From Archangiaceae bacterium (GTDB lineage: Bacteria; Myxococcota; Myxococcia; Myxococcales; Myxococcaceae): a stretch of DNA of 64,000 nt. The stretch is from the NCBI GenBank assembly GCA_016714225.1, contig JADJNS010000004.1, positions 248,001 through 312,000 of the forward strand, given 5' to 3'. Below, in pieces: positions 53,251 to 61,628 of this stretch (the first letter of the stretch is position 1; the number at the start of each line of letters is the position of its first letter). A program made the position numbers and the translations under genes. The notes below the pieces were generated by a model. The model made no database searches. It worked only from the letters and a program-made list of their open reading frames with translations, and was not told the origin of the DNA.

Positions 53251-53772
53251 ATGGACCTCACCGAAGAGCTGACCTCTTTGTACCGCTCCGAATTTTCATA
53301 CGTGTGGACCGTGCTGTTCCGGCTCGGTGCCCGAGGCGCAGAGCGCGAAGATCTCGCACAGGAGGTCTTCGCCGCGGCCTTCAAACAATGGGGGGGATAC
53401 GACCGGCGCCGGGACGTGAAGCCGTGGCTCTTCGGCATCAGCTACCGGCTCGTGCGAGACCACCGGCGCAAGCACCAGCACCGCTTCGAAGATGCCGTGG
53501 CCGATGCTCCTGCAGCCTCCGCTGCACCCGACGCGGAGCAGCTGCTCGCGCGCCGGGAGGGGCTCGATCTCGCCGCGCGCGGCCTCGAGTCGCTCGAGCT
53601 CGACCAGCGCGCCGTCTTCGTCATGCACGACCTCGACGAGCACCCGATGCCGGTGATCGCCGAGGAGCTCGGCATTGGCGTCAACACTGCCTATTCGCGA
53701 CTCCGCCTCGCACGAAAGGCGTTCAACGCCTTCGTCGCCAGACTCCATGCCGCCCGAGAGGGCAGCCCATGA
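53251..53772 (+). CDS. ECF-family RNA polymerase sigma factor
   Basis: This 173-residue protein has region 2 near the N-terminus (REDLAQEVFAAAFKQWGGYDRRRDVKPWLFGISYRLVRDHRRK) and region 4 near the C-terminus (LELDQRAVFVMHDLDEHPMPVIAEELGIGVNTAYSRLRLARKAF). An Ala-rich linker joins them. Its target promoters are unknown. The TGA overlaps the ATG of the next gene, a membrane protein likely to be its anti-sigma partner. Confidence 0.92.
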   Translation: MDLTEELTSLYRSEFSYVWTVLFRLGARGAEREDLAQEVFAAAFKQWGGYDRRRDVKPWLFGISYRLVRDHRRKHQHRFEDAVADAPAASAAPDAEQLLARREGLDLAARGLESLELDQRAVFVMHDLDEHPMPVIAEELGIGVNTAYSRLRLARKAFNAFVARLHAAREGSP

Positions 53773-54485
53773 GCGATGATCTCGAGCCGCTGTCGGAGCA
53801 CGCGCGTTCGCTGCTCAACGTCGAGCGGGCCCGTCCGAACGCATCGGTTCTCGACCAGCAGCGCGTCTTCGAACGGCTGGTGCACGAGAAGGCCTTCGCG
53901 GTCGGTGGCGCCGCCGCCGCAGGGGGGCTGGCGAAGCTGCTGGTCTCGATTGCGGCGGCAGCCGTCATCGGAGGTGCGGGGGGCGCCGCGCTGATGCACG
54001 CCTCGATGTCGGCGGAGCTCGAGCGGTTGCGGGCCGAGGTGCAGGCGCCGCCGCCTGAACCTGCTCAAGTTGAGGCGGCGCCGGTCATCGTGGCGCCCGC
54101 CATCGTCGAGCCGGTCGCGGCCGCTCCTCCGGTCGCGACCGCACGCCCGCGGCCGCCTCGTGCGGTCTCGCCTGTCGTCGTCGAGGCGCCTCCGGCGGTG
54201 GCTCACGCTCCCGTCAGCTTTCTCGGTGACGAGGCTGCCCTCATCGAGCAGGCGCGCACCGCGCTCCTGAAGAACGACTTCGCCAACGCCAGGGTGGCGC
54301 TCGACGCCTACCGCTCGCGGTTCCCCTCCGGCACCCTGCTCGAAGAGCACGACCTGATGTCGATTCAGGTGCTGTTGGGCCAGCACCGCTACGACGACGC
54401 CAGGTCTGCCATCGACACGTTCCGCACCGCGCACCCGGGCAGCTCGCTCATTCCTGCGCTCGATTCACTCTCGGAGGAACCATGA
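53769..54485 (+). CDS. Single-pass membrane protein with TPR-like domain, probable anti-sigma factor
   Basis: The protein has 238 residues. The first roughly 40 are cytoplasmic (SEHARSLLNVERARPN, LVHEKAFAVGG), followed by a membrane helix (LLVSIAAAAVIGGAGGAALMH). Next is an 80-residue Pro/Ala/Val-rich linker, then a TPR-like C-terminal domain (LIEQARTALLKNDFANARVALDAY, LGQHRYDDARSAIDTFRTAHP) in the periplasm. Position directly after the ECF gene with an ATGA overlap suggests it controls the sigma factor. It lacks a zinc-binding HxxxCxxC motif. Its TGA overlaps the ATG of the propeller lipoprotein gene. Confidence 0.75.
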   Translation: MSDDLEPLSEHARSLLNVERARPNASVLDQQRVFERLVHEKAFAVGGAAAAGGLAKLLVSIAAAAVIGGAGGAALMHASMSAELERLRAEVQAPPPEPAQVEAAPVIVAPAIVEPVAAAPPVATARPRPPRAVSPVVVEAPPAVAHAPVSFLGDEAALIEQARTALLKNDFANARVALDAYRSRFPSGTLLEEHDLMSIQVLLGQHRYDDARSAIDTFRTAHPGSSLIPALDSLSEEP

Positions 54486-55702
54486 AACCCCTCGCCGGAG
54501 CACTCATCACCATTCTCGCCACCTGTGGCGATCGGGTGAACTTCGACGTCGACGCTGGCACCATCGACGCTGGCGCCACCGACGCCGGCACGATGTGCGA
54601 AGGCGGCTGTATCGGCGCTGACCTCTGCATTCCGCTCGCGAGCAACACGACCGTTGCGTGCGGGGGCAACGGCGGCGTCTGCATCGACTGCTCAAGCTCC
54701 GTGCTGCACGCCAGTCTGCCGAGTTGCAACTTGGGCGCCTGCGACTTCTTCGCGTGTGAGACTGGGTGGTCGAGCTGCGACGCCATTCGCGCCAACGGCT
54801 GTGAACGCCATGTCTCGGCCTGCTACGAGGTGTTGGCCGAGAATCAGGGTCCTGCATGGCTCCTCGAAACCGACGGCACCGACCTCTATTGGATGGCCCA
54901 AGAGGGAATCCGCACGATGCCCGTCGGTGGCGGAATACCGGCCTACGTCGCGTCGGGCACCATTCAGGCGTTCGCGCTGAGCGGAGCGAACATCTTCTTT
55001 GCGACCGACACCACCCTTTCGGTGGTGCCCAAGGCGGGGGGCGTACCGGTCGTGCTCGCCAACCTTTCGGGCAGCGTGACCGAGCTCGTCACCGACGGCG
55101 CGACCGTGTTCTGGACGCAGAACGGAGATCTCAAGTCGACACCCGCAGGTGGAGGTCAAGTGAGTCTGCTGCTGGGCGGAGTGGCGAGCGCAATCAGGAA
55201 CCTCGCGCTCATCGATGCCGACGTGTGGTTCACGGTGAATGGCGACGTGATGAAACTGCCCCAGGCGGGCGGCACCGCGACCCGCGCCGCGACACTGCCC
55301 CACGAGAATGTGAACCCGGACTATGGGCTCTCGGCACTTCTCACGCGCGACACGATCTACTGGGGCACGGTGCTTCGCAGCGACATGTACGGCGACATTC
55401 TCGAGGCTGCGGTATTCGCGATGCCGTATGCGACGTCGAACGTCACGCGGCTGCTGACCTTCGCCGAGTCCGTCCCGGTCGGTTTCACCCTCGAAGGAGC
55501 GAACCTGTTCGTCGCCTCGGGCCCGAGGGCGCCCCGCTCCGGAGGGGGGCTGGTGGCTCGCATACCACTCGACGGAGCAGCCCCTGGCATCCTCACAACG
55601 GCAATCGCGCCGCGTAACGGGCCGGTCAGCGACGCCACCTGGCTGTATTGGCTCGATGGTTGGGGCTCCTCCCGGATCCTCAAGACCGAAAAGGTCCCTT
55701 GA
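54482..55702 (+). CDS. Lipoprotein with Cys-rich N-domain and beta-propeller-like repeats
   Basis: This 406-residue protein has a leader with lipobox LATC (Cys15). Asp/Ala-rich residues 20-35 precede a Cys-rich region with about ten Cys (CEGGCIGADLC, CGGNGGVCIDCSS, CNLGACDFFACETGWSSC). Residues about 120-405 are propeller-like, with repeating WLLETDGTDLYWM, LSGANIFFATDTTLSVVPKAGG and WLYWLDGWGSSRILK strands. Similar proteins are abundant in myxobacteria. As the last gene of the ECF operon it may be the surface-exposed sensor or effector. Base composition is slightly lower in GC. Confidence 0.8.
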   Translation: MKPLAGALITILATCGDRVNFDVDAGTIDAGATDAGTMCEGGCIGADLCIPLASNTTVACGGNGGVCIDCSSSVLHASLPSCNLGACDFFACETGWSSCDAIRANGCERHVSACYEVLAENQGPAWLLETDGTDLYWMAQEGIRTMPVGGGIPAYVASGTIQAFALSGANIFFATDTTLSVVPKAGGVPVVLANLSGSVTELVTDGATVFWTQNGDLKSTPAGGGQVSLLLGGVASAIRNLALIDADVWFTVNGDVMKLPQAGGTATRAATLPHENVNPDYGLSALLTRDTIYWGTVLRSDMYGDILEAAVFAMPYATSNVTRLLTFAESVPVGFTLEGANLFVASGPRAPRSGGGLVARIPLDGAAPGILTTAIAPRNGPVSDATWLYWLDGWGSSRILKTEKVP

Positions 55703-55762
55703 GCGGCCGGCGTCGCTGACGTGCCACCGTGCAGTAGGGCCAACGGCCGAGCCCTGGTCGGG

Positions 55763-55768
55763 TAGAGT
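55763..55768 (+). promoter_or_regulatory. -10-like hexamer TAGAGT, possible leaderless promoter
   Basis: TAGAGT ends 8 nt before the GTG start of the pseudokinase gene, and CGCCTGAC between them has no Shine-Dalgarno. It is the same hexamer as before the gene at 349. Confidence 0.35.
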
Positions 55769-55776
55769 CGCCTGAC

Positions 55777-57615
55777 GTGGCGGCGTACCGGCTCACCGGG
55801 AAACTCGAAGGCGGAGAGCTCGCCGAGCTGTACCGCGGCGAGCGCGACGCCGAGAGCGTGGTGGTGAAGCTCTTTCACGAGCGCACCAGCGTGAAGGCGT
55901 ACGCGCAAGAGGTGGCCGAGACCGCGAACCGGCTGAACGCGGTGACCCACCCCGGCATCGCGCGGGTCACCGACGTGGGGCTGGTGAAGCGGCGGCTGGC
56001 GGTGGTGCGGCAAGACAGCGGCCGCTTCACCCTCGGCCAGGTGCTGCAGCGCCTCAACACCAAAGAGGTCGTGATCACCCCCGGGCTGGCGATGGCGCTG
56101 GTGGTCGACCTGCTCGACGCGGTGAGCGAGGCGCACGCGGCCGGGGTGCTGCACGGCGCGATGACCCCCGGCAACGTGCTGGTCAGCGCCGAGGGGCGGC
56201 CGTCGGTCTGCGACTTCGGAGCGCTCTCGGCGCTCAACGCCGTGCCCGCGCTGAAGAAGAACTTCGCCGCCCGCGGCCGCTCGAGCTACCGCGCCCCCGA
56301 GCTTCACAAGGGCGAGACGCTCACCGTGCAGTGCGACGTCTACTCGCTGGGCGCGATGACCTACGAGCTGCTCACCCTGCGCGAGGCGACCTCTGAAGGC
56401 GCGCAGATGAGCACCCGGCGTGAGGCGCTGCCGCCGCCATCGCGGCTCGACCGCCGCCTCAACTCTCGCCTCGACCCGGTCATCTTGCGCGCGCTCGACC
56501 CGGTGCCGGGCCGTCGCTACAAGAGCTCGGGCGAGTTCTCGGCGGCGCTGCGCGAGTTCCTCACCACCAACGGCGGCCTGCCCGGGCGCGACGAGCTCAA
56601 GCGCTTCGTCGATCAGCTCTTCCCCAAAGATCTGCAGTTCGAGCCCTCGCGCGAGGTGCCCTTCGAGGGCGCCTTCACCCTCGCCAGCGTCGAGGGCGCC
56701 GACATCGAGGCGCCCGACGAGCACTCGGTGGTGCTCACCCCGCGCGCCTCGTTCTCGAGCCAGCTCGGCGAGATGACCGACCTGCAGCGCGAAGAGATCA
56801 CCGGCCCCAACGAAGCGGCGGGCCCGCCTGCGCCCGACTGGCACGCGCCCGCCGGGCCGATGCCCCAGACCGCGCGCTCGGGCCCCAAAGAGTCGATCAA
56901 CCCCGACGTGCTCAAGCGCGTGAAGCGCATCGAAGACTTCGACGGCGTGGGCAGCACGCCCGACCACACCCAGCCCAACGCGGCGCGGCTCTCGACCGAA
57001 GACGCGCTGCCCCGGGTGTTCCCCGGCCGCAGAGAGCCGGTGCCCACCGACCACGACGTGCCCAAGGTGCACACCCCGCTCGACACCGCGCCGGCGTCGG
57101 CCGAGAACCCGCTGCCCCGGCTCAACACCGAAGAGCGGGCGGTGCAGCGCGCCGCCCGCGCCCGTCAGCGCTGGGTGCCGATCGTCGCGGGCAGCGCCTT
57201 CGCCGCGCTGGCGTTTCTCGCGCTCGGTACCTGGCGCTGGTCGTCGGGCATGGCGGTGCAGCCGTACGAGCCGCCCGGTGAGCGGCAGCGGCCGCCGCCG
57301 CCGAAGAAGACGGCTCCGCCGCCCACCTCGGCCAAGGTCGACCCGCCGGGGCCCAGGGGCCCGATCGTCGACGACTGCTATTCCGGGCCCAAGCGCGGCG
57401 CGCAGGTGGGCTTTCTCTCGGTGAGCTCCGAGCGGCCGGTGGTGACGGTGATCGACGGCGACACGGTCTGCGGCAACTCGCCCAAAGTGTTGATCGCCGC
57501 GGGTACACGCAAAGTCGTAGTGATCGACGTGCGCACCAAAGAAGAATACGTGTCGACCGCTCACATCGAGCCGAACAAGGTGTTCAAGCTGGTCCCCATC
57601 TTCAAGGGCAAATGA
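55777..57615 (+). CDS. Ser/Thr protein kinase-like protein, probable pseudokinase, with TM and PEGA-like domain
   Basis: This 612-residue protein starts at GTG. A kinase fold covers about residues 4-270. The VVVK Lys31 and DFG (147-149) are present, but the catalytic loop reads HGAMTPGN (126-133) where active kinases have HRDLKPEN. The catalytic Asp and Lys are therefore missing, and the glycine loop is degenerate. An acidic/Pro-rich linker (about 275-460), one membrane helix (VPIVAGSAFAALAFLALGTW), a Pro-rich hinge and a PEGA-like periplasmic domain follow. It is probably a signalling scaffold. Its TGA overlaps the response-regulator gene, implying a joint pathway. Confidence 0.85.
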   Translation: MAAYRLTGKLEGGELAELYRGERDAESVVVKLFHERTSVKAYAQEVAETANRLNAVTHPGIARVTDVGLVKRRLAVVRQDSGRFTLGQVLQRLNTKEVVITPGLAMALVVDLLDAVSEAHAAGVLHGAMTPGNVLVSAEGRPSVCDFGALSALNAVPALKKNFAARGRSSYRAPELHKGETLTVQCDVYSLGAMTYELLTLREATSEGAQMSTRREALPPPSRLDRRLNSRLDPVILRALDPVPGRRYKSSGEFSAALREFLTTNGGLPGRDELKRFVDQLFPKDLQFEPSREVPFEGAFTLASVEGADIEAPDEHSVVLTPRASFSSQLGEMTDLQREEITGPNEAAGPPAPDWHAPAGPMPQTARSGPKESINPDVLKRVKRIEDFDGVGSTPDHTQPNAARLSTEDALPRVFPGRREPVPTDHDVPKVHTPLDTAPASAENPLPRLNTEERAVQRAARARQRWVPIVAGSAFAALAFLALGTWRWSSGMAVQPYEPPGERQRPPPPKKTAPPPTSAKVDPPGPRGPIVDDCYSGPKRGAQVGFLSVSSERPVVTVIDGDTVCGNSPKVLIAAGTRKVVVIDVRTKEEYVSTAHIEPNKVFKLVPIFKGK

Positions 57616-58271
57616 TGACCGACCGCACCCGCGTCTATGTGGTGGAAGATCAGCCTGCGCTGCTCAAGAACCTGCTCAAGGTGCTCTCGACCTTCCCCGA
57701 GCTCGAGGTGGTGGGCAGCGCGCAAGAGGGCGAGGCCGCGGTCGACGAGATCGTGAAGCTCCGCCCCCAGCTGGTGCTGCTCGACCTCGAGCTGCCCGGC
57801 ATCGACGGCATCGAGGTGACGCGGCGGGTGAAGCGCAAGGCCAACGACGTCGAGGTGCTGATCCTCACCTCGTTCGACGACGAGACCAAGGTCTACGAGG
57901 CGATCGTGGCCGGCGCCTCGGGCTACCTGGTCAAGCGGGTGGGGCCCGAGAAGATCCGCTCGGGCATCAGAGAGGTGATGGAGGGCGGCACGGTGCTCGA
58001 GGCGATCATCGCCAAGCGCTTCTGGAACTACTTCGAGTCGCTCAAGGCGAAGCCCCAGACCCCCGAGAACCCCTGGGCCCTCACCCCGTTGGAGATGGAC
58101 GTGCTCCGCTACGTGGCCAAGGGCCTCTCGAACGCCGAGGTCGGGCACGTGATGACCCTCGAGCGCCGCACCGTGCGCACCCACCTGAGCCACATCTACC
58201 GCAAGATGGGCGTCAACTCGCACGTCGAGGCGGTGGTGATGGCGCTCAAGGCCGGCTTCGTCGAGCTGTGA
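57612..58271 (+). CDS. NarL/FixJ-family response regulator
   Basis: This 219-residue protein has a receiver domain with acidic pocket VEDQ near residue 12, phospho-acceptor Asp58 in LLDLELPG, the Thr/Ser switch in ILTSF and the Lys in YLVKRVG. A LuxR-type helix-turn-helix is at the C-terminus (LTPLEMDVLRYVAKGLSNAEVGHVMTLERRTVRTHLSHIYRKMG). No histidine kinase gene is adjacent; the partner upstream is a pseudokinase. Either ATG of the ATGATG start is possible, the first giving the ATGA overlap. Confidence 0.92.
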   Translation: MMTDRTRVYVVEDQPALLKNLLKVLSTFPELEVVGSAQEGEAAVDEIVKLRPQLVLLDLELPGIDGIEVTRRVKRKANDVEVLILTSFDDETKVYEAIVAGASGYLVKRVGPEKIRSGIREVMEGGTVLEAIIAKRFWNYFESLKAKPQTPENPWALTPLEMDVLRYVAKGLSNAEVGHVMTLERRTVRTHLSHIYRKMGVNSHVEAVVMALKAGFVEL

Positions 58272-58405
58272 GCCGCTGAGCCGATCTTGGCCAATCTCTT
58301 CGTCGCGACCTCCGGTCCGTCCTCATGGACATACTGCGGCCACTCCGGTCGGTCCTCGCTCGCTCCTCGACCTTGGCTCAAGCTCGACTCAGCTGAGCGC
58401 TCCGA

Positions 58406-59332
58406 ATGATTGCGCTGCTGTGCCTGACGCTCGCCGCGGCCGCGCCCTCGCACCGCCGGGTCATCACCAGCGACGGCATCGCGGTGGCGCTCTACCGCTA
58501 CGGTGAGCCGGGCGGCCCGGCGGTGCTGCTGGTGCCCGACCTGGGGCTCACCCGCGCGGTGTTCGATCTGCAGGGAGAAGGCCTCGCCTCGCACCTGGTC
58601 GCGCACGGCCACACCGTCTACGTGGTCGAGCTGCGCGGGCAGGGCGCCGCCCGCCAAGACGGCAACCGCTACGGCCTCGCCCAGATGGTGGCCTCAGACC
58701 TGCCCGCGGTGGCGAAGGTGATCGGCGAGCCGTTCGACCTGGTCGCGCACGGCTACGCCGGCACCCTGGCGCTCGCCGCCACCGCCAGAGAGCTCAAGGG
58801 GCGGGTGCGCAAGGTGGTGGCCATCGCCACCCCCGCGCTGCCCGAGGTGCCCTCTGACGTGGCGCGCACCGTGCTGCGCCAGGGCGGCGACTTTCTCGCG
58901 CTCACCCACGACCCCGAGCTGCACCGCGCGCTCGACCTGCTGTTCATCTGGGGCGGCCGCTTTCGACCTGGCCGCGTCGAGGCGCTGCGCGCGCACGCCT
59001 TCGGCACGCTCGGGCCGGCGCTCTCGGCAGACCTGCTCAAGTGGCTGTACACCGGCAACCTGGTGCTCGAAGACGACTCGACCGTGCTGGGCCGACTGCA
59101 GCAGTACGACCGCGAGACGCTGCTCTTCGACGGGCTGCTCGACGGCTACGCCAGCCCTGAGCAGTGCGTGCCGCTCAAAGAGATCGCCCAGAAGGCCGAC
59201 GTGCACCTGCGCACCTTCAGCCGCTTCGAGCTCGCCAGCGAAGACTACAGCCACCTGAGCCTGCTGCTCGGCGCCGGCGCAGCAGACGAGGTCTTCGAGC
59301 CGGCGCGAAAGTTTCTCGAGGGCGTGCGGTGA
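58406..59332 (+). CDS. Exported alpha/beta-hydrolase-fold protein lacking the nucleophile Ser
   Basis: This 308-residue protein has a short signal peptide (MIALLCLTLAAAAPS). The fold is clear: VLLVPDLGLTRAVFDLQ and VYVVELRGQG. The nucleophile elbow reads AHGYAGT, aligned with GHSMGG of the next gene, so the nucleophile Ser is replaced by Gly. It is probably not a serine hydrolase, unless I have misaligned the site. It is fused by a GTGA overlap to an intact homologue. They may form a heteromer or bind the same ligand. The 134-bp gap before it shows no feature I can assign. Confidence 0.8.
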   Translation: MIALLCLTLAAAAPSHRRVITSDGIAVALYRYGEPGGPAVLLVPDLGLTRAVFDLQGEGLASHLVAHGHTVYVVELRGQGAARQDGNRYGLAQMVASDLPAVAKVIGEPFDLVAHGYAGTLALAATARELKGRVRKVVAIATPALPEVPSDVARTVLRQGGDFLALTHDPELHRALDLLFIWGGRFRPGRVEALRAHAFGTLGPALSADLLKWLYTGNLVLEDDSTVLGRLQQYDRETLLFDGLLDGYASPEQCVPLKEIAQKADVHLRTFSRFELASEDYSHLSLLLGAGAADEVFEPARKFLEGVR

Positions 59333-60345
59333 AACACCTCGCGCTGCTGCTGCTCGCGCTCGCCGGGTGCGTGAGAGAGGTGCCGCTGCCCGACTTCGCC
59401 GAGCGCCACCGGCCCATGACCGACGACGGGCTCGAGCTCTCGATGGTGCGCTACCGCGCCAGGGGCGAGCCCGCCGGCCGGCCGGTGCTGCTGTGCCACG
59501 GCATCTCGGCCAACGACCGCAACATGGATCTCGACGAGCACCACAGCCTCGCGCGCTGGCTCTCCGAGCACGGCCGCGAGGCGTGGACGATGTCGCTGCG
59601 CGGCACCGGCACCAGCACCCACCCCGTCGACGCCACCTTCGACGACTTCTGGCAGCACGACCTGCCCGCCGCGATTCACGAGGTGCAGCGCGTCAGCGGC
59701 GCCGAGCAGATCGACTACGTCGGCCACTCGATGGGAGGCATGATCGTCTACGCCTACCTCGCCGAGGGCGGCCAGGGCCTGGGCGCGGTGGCCACGCTGG
59801 GCAGCCCGACCAACCTGGCCACCGGCACGCTCTCGGGGCCGGCGGTGGTCTTTCTGCCCGGCAACTTCTCGATACCCTCGGGCTCGGGCGCCTACCTCGC
59901 CGCCCCCTTCGAGGGCGCCATCGACGACGGCCTGGTCGCGCGGCTCTTCTACAACCCCGAGAACACCAGACCCGAGGTGTTCGCCCGGCTGATGGCGTAC
60001 GGCACCGCCGACATCGCCGGCGGAGTCGCCCGGCAGCTCAGCCGGCTGGGCGCCGGCCACTTCGAGAGCGCCGACGGCAAGCTCGACTTTCGAAGAGACA
60101 TGGCGCGCGTCACCACGCCGGTGCTGGTGGTGGCGGGGCGGCTCGATCGGGTGGCTCCGGCGCCGGCGGTGAAAGACGGGTACCGCGCGCTGGGCGGCCC
60201 TAAAGAATGGCTGATGGTTTCCCAAGCCCACGGCGCGAAGGCCGAGTACGGTCACATGGATCTGGTGGTGGGAGAACGAGCAGCAGAAGAGGTCTGGTCG
60301 AAGGTGCTGACCTTCTTCCACGGCCATACACAGGAAGTGAAATGA
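59329..60345 (+). CDS. Lipoprotein alpha/beta hydrolase
   Basis: This 338-residue protein starts at GTG, leader VKHLALLLLALAGC with lipobox LAGC. The hydrolase core is intact: oxyanion motif LLCHGISANDRNM, nucleophile elbow GHSMGGMIVYA, acid in AGRLDRVAP, and His in EYGHMDLVVGE. The N-terminal RPMTDDGLELSMVRYRA pair and the segment AWTMSLRGTGTS resemble lipase- or PHA-depolymerase-like enzymes. It is presumably anchored to the outer membrane. It overlaps both neighbours (GTGA before, ATGA after), so it is translated with the inactive homologue and the M16 pair. Confidence 0.87.
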   Translation: MKHLALLLLALAGCVREVPLPDFAERHRPMTDDGLELSMVRYRARGEPAGRPVLLCHGISANDRNMDLDEHHSLARWLSEHGREAWTMSLRGTGTSTHPVDATFDDFWQHDLPAAIHEVQRVSGAEQIDYVGHSMGGMIVYAYLAEGGQGLGAVATLGSPTNLATGTLSGPAVVFLPGNFSIPSGSGAYLAAPFEGAIDDGLVARLFYNPENTRPEVFARLMAYGTADIAGGVARQLSRLGAGHFESADGKLDFRRDMARVTTPVLVVAGRLDRVAPAPAVKDGYRALGGPKEWLMVSQAHGAKAEYGHMDLVVGERAAEEVWSKVLTFFHGHTQEVK

Positions 60346-61628
60346 TCCCCAAAGAGCTCAAGCCCCTGGCGGACTCGGTGGTCGAGGCGAAGCTGCCCAA
60401 CGGCCTCAAAGTGCGCCTCTTGCCGTCGAGCGCGGTGCCGACCGTCAGCTTCTACACGTTCTTCGATGTCGGCTCGCGCAACGAGCGCCCCGGCATCACC
60501 GGCATCAGCCACCTCTTCGAGCACATGATGTTCAACGGCGCGAAGAAGTACGGCCCCGGCGCGTTCGACCGCACGCTCGAGAGCAACGGCGGCTCGAGCA
60601 ACGCGTACACGTCGAACGACATGACGGTCTATTACGAAGACTTCATGTCCGAGGCGCTCGAGACGGTGATCGATCTCGAGAGCGACCGCATGCGCTCGCT
60701 GCAGGTCACCCCCAAGATGCTCAAGAGCGAGCGCGAGGTGGTGATCGAAGAGCGCCGCCTGCGCGTCGACAACGAGATCGCCGGCATGCTCGACGAAGAG
60801 CTCGGCACCCTGGTGTGGAAGGCGCACCCCTACCGCTGGCCCGTGATTGGGTGGATGAAAGACATCGAGGCCATCACCCGAGAAGACTGCCTCGACTACT
60901 TCCGCACCTACTACGCGCCCAACAACGCCACCCTCTACATCTCGGGCGACTTCGACCCGAAAGACGCGCTCAAGCTGGTGAAGAAGTACTACGGCGCCAT
61001 CAAGCCGGGCCCCAAGGCCCCGCCTGCGGTGCTCGACGCCGAGCCCGAGCAGAAGGGCGAGCGCCGCGCCGAGGTGCGGCACCCCGCGCAGGCGCCCACC
61101 CTGATGATCGCCTGGCGCGGCCCGGCCGCGCGCGAGCACGAGACCCTGGTGCTCGACGTGCTGCAGTACGTGCTCTCGGTCGGCCAGTCGTCGCGGCTGG
61201 TGAAGTCGCTGGTGTTCGAGAAAGAGGCCTGCGTGTCGGTCTCGATCGACTGGAGCTGGCGCAAAGACCCCGGCGCGTTCGTGGCCGCCATGGAGCTCAA
61301 GCCCGGCGCCGACGCGCGCGCCGCCGAAGACGCGCTCTACGCCGAGCTCGAGCGGGTGATGCTCGAGGGCGTCAGCGAGCGCGAGCTGCAGAAGGCAAAG
61401 AACAACCTCGCCGCGCAGCTCTTGCGCGAGCTGGGCACCAACAACGGCCGCGCCCACGCGCTCGGCCACTACGAGCAGCTGCTGGGCAGCTGGCGCGAGG
61501 GCCTGGCGCTCGCCAGCCGCTACGAGACCATCACCTCCGACCAGGTGAAGCAGATCGCCGCGAAGTACCTGAAGCCCGCCCGCCGCTCGGTAGTCACCCT
61601 GGTGCCCACCGCCGAGGCCGCAGCGTGA
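60342..61628 (+). CDS. M16-family zinc peptidase, active subunit
   Basis: This 428-residue protein carries the inverted zinc motif HLFEH in GISHLFEHMMFNGAKKYG, with the distal Glu in SEREVVIEERR. The two M16 halves are recognisable (N-domain about 15-215, C-domain about 225-425). There is no signal peptide. AGGAAG precedes the ATG. The following gene encodes the homologue without the zinc site, so the two probably form a heterodimer like mitochondrial processing peptidase. The substrate is unknown. Confidence 0.92.
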   Translation: MIPKELKPLADSVVEAKLPNGLKVRLLPSSAVPTVSFYTFFDVGSRNERPGITGISHLFEHMMFNGAKKYGPGAFDRTLESNGGSSNAYTSNDMTVYYEDFMSEALETVIDLESDRMRSLQVTPKMLKSEREVVIEERRLRVDNEIAGMLDEELGTLVWKAHPYRWPVIGWMKDIEAITREDCLDYFRTYYAPNNATLYISGDFDPKDALKLVKKYYGAIKPGPKAPPAVLDAEPEQKGERRAEVRHPAQAPTLMIAWRGPAAREHETLVLDVLQYVLSVGQSSRLVKSLVFEKEACVSVSIDWSWRKDPGAFVAAMELKPGADARAAEDALYAELERVMLEGVSERELQKAKNNLAAQLLRELGTNNGRAHALGHYEQLLGSWREGLALASRYETITSDQVKQIAAKYLKPARRSVVTLVPTAEAAA

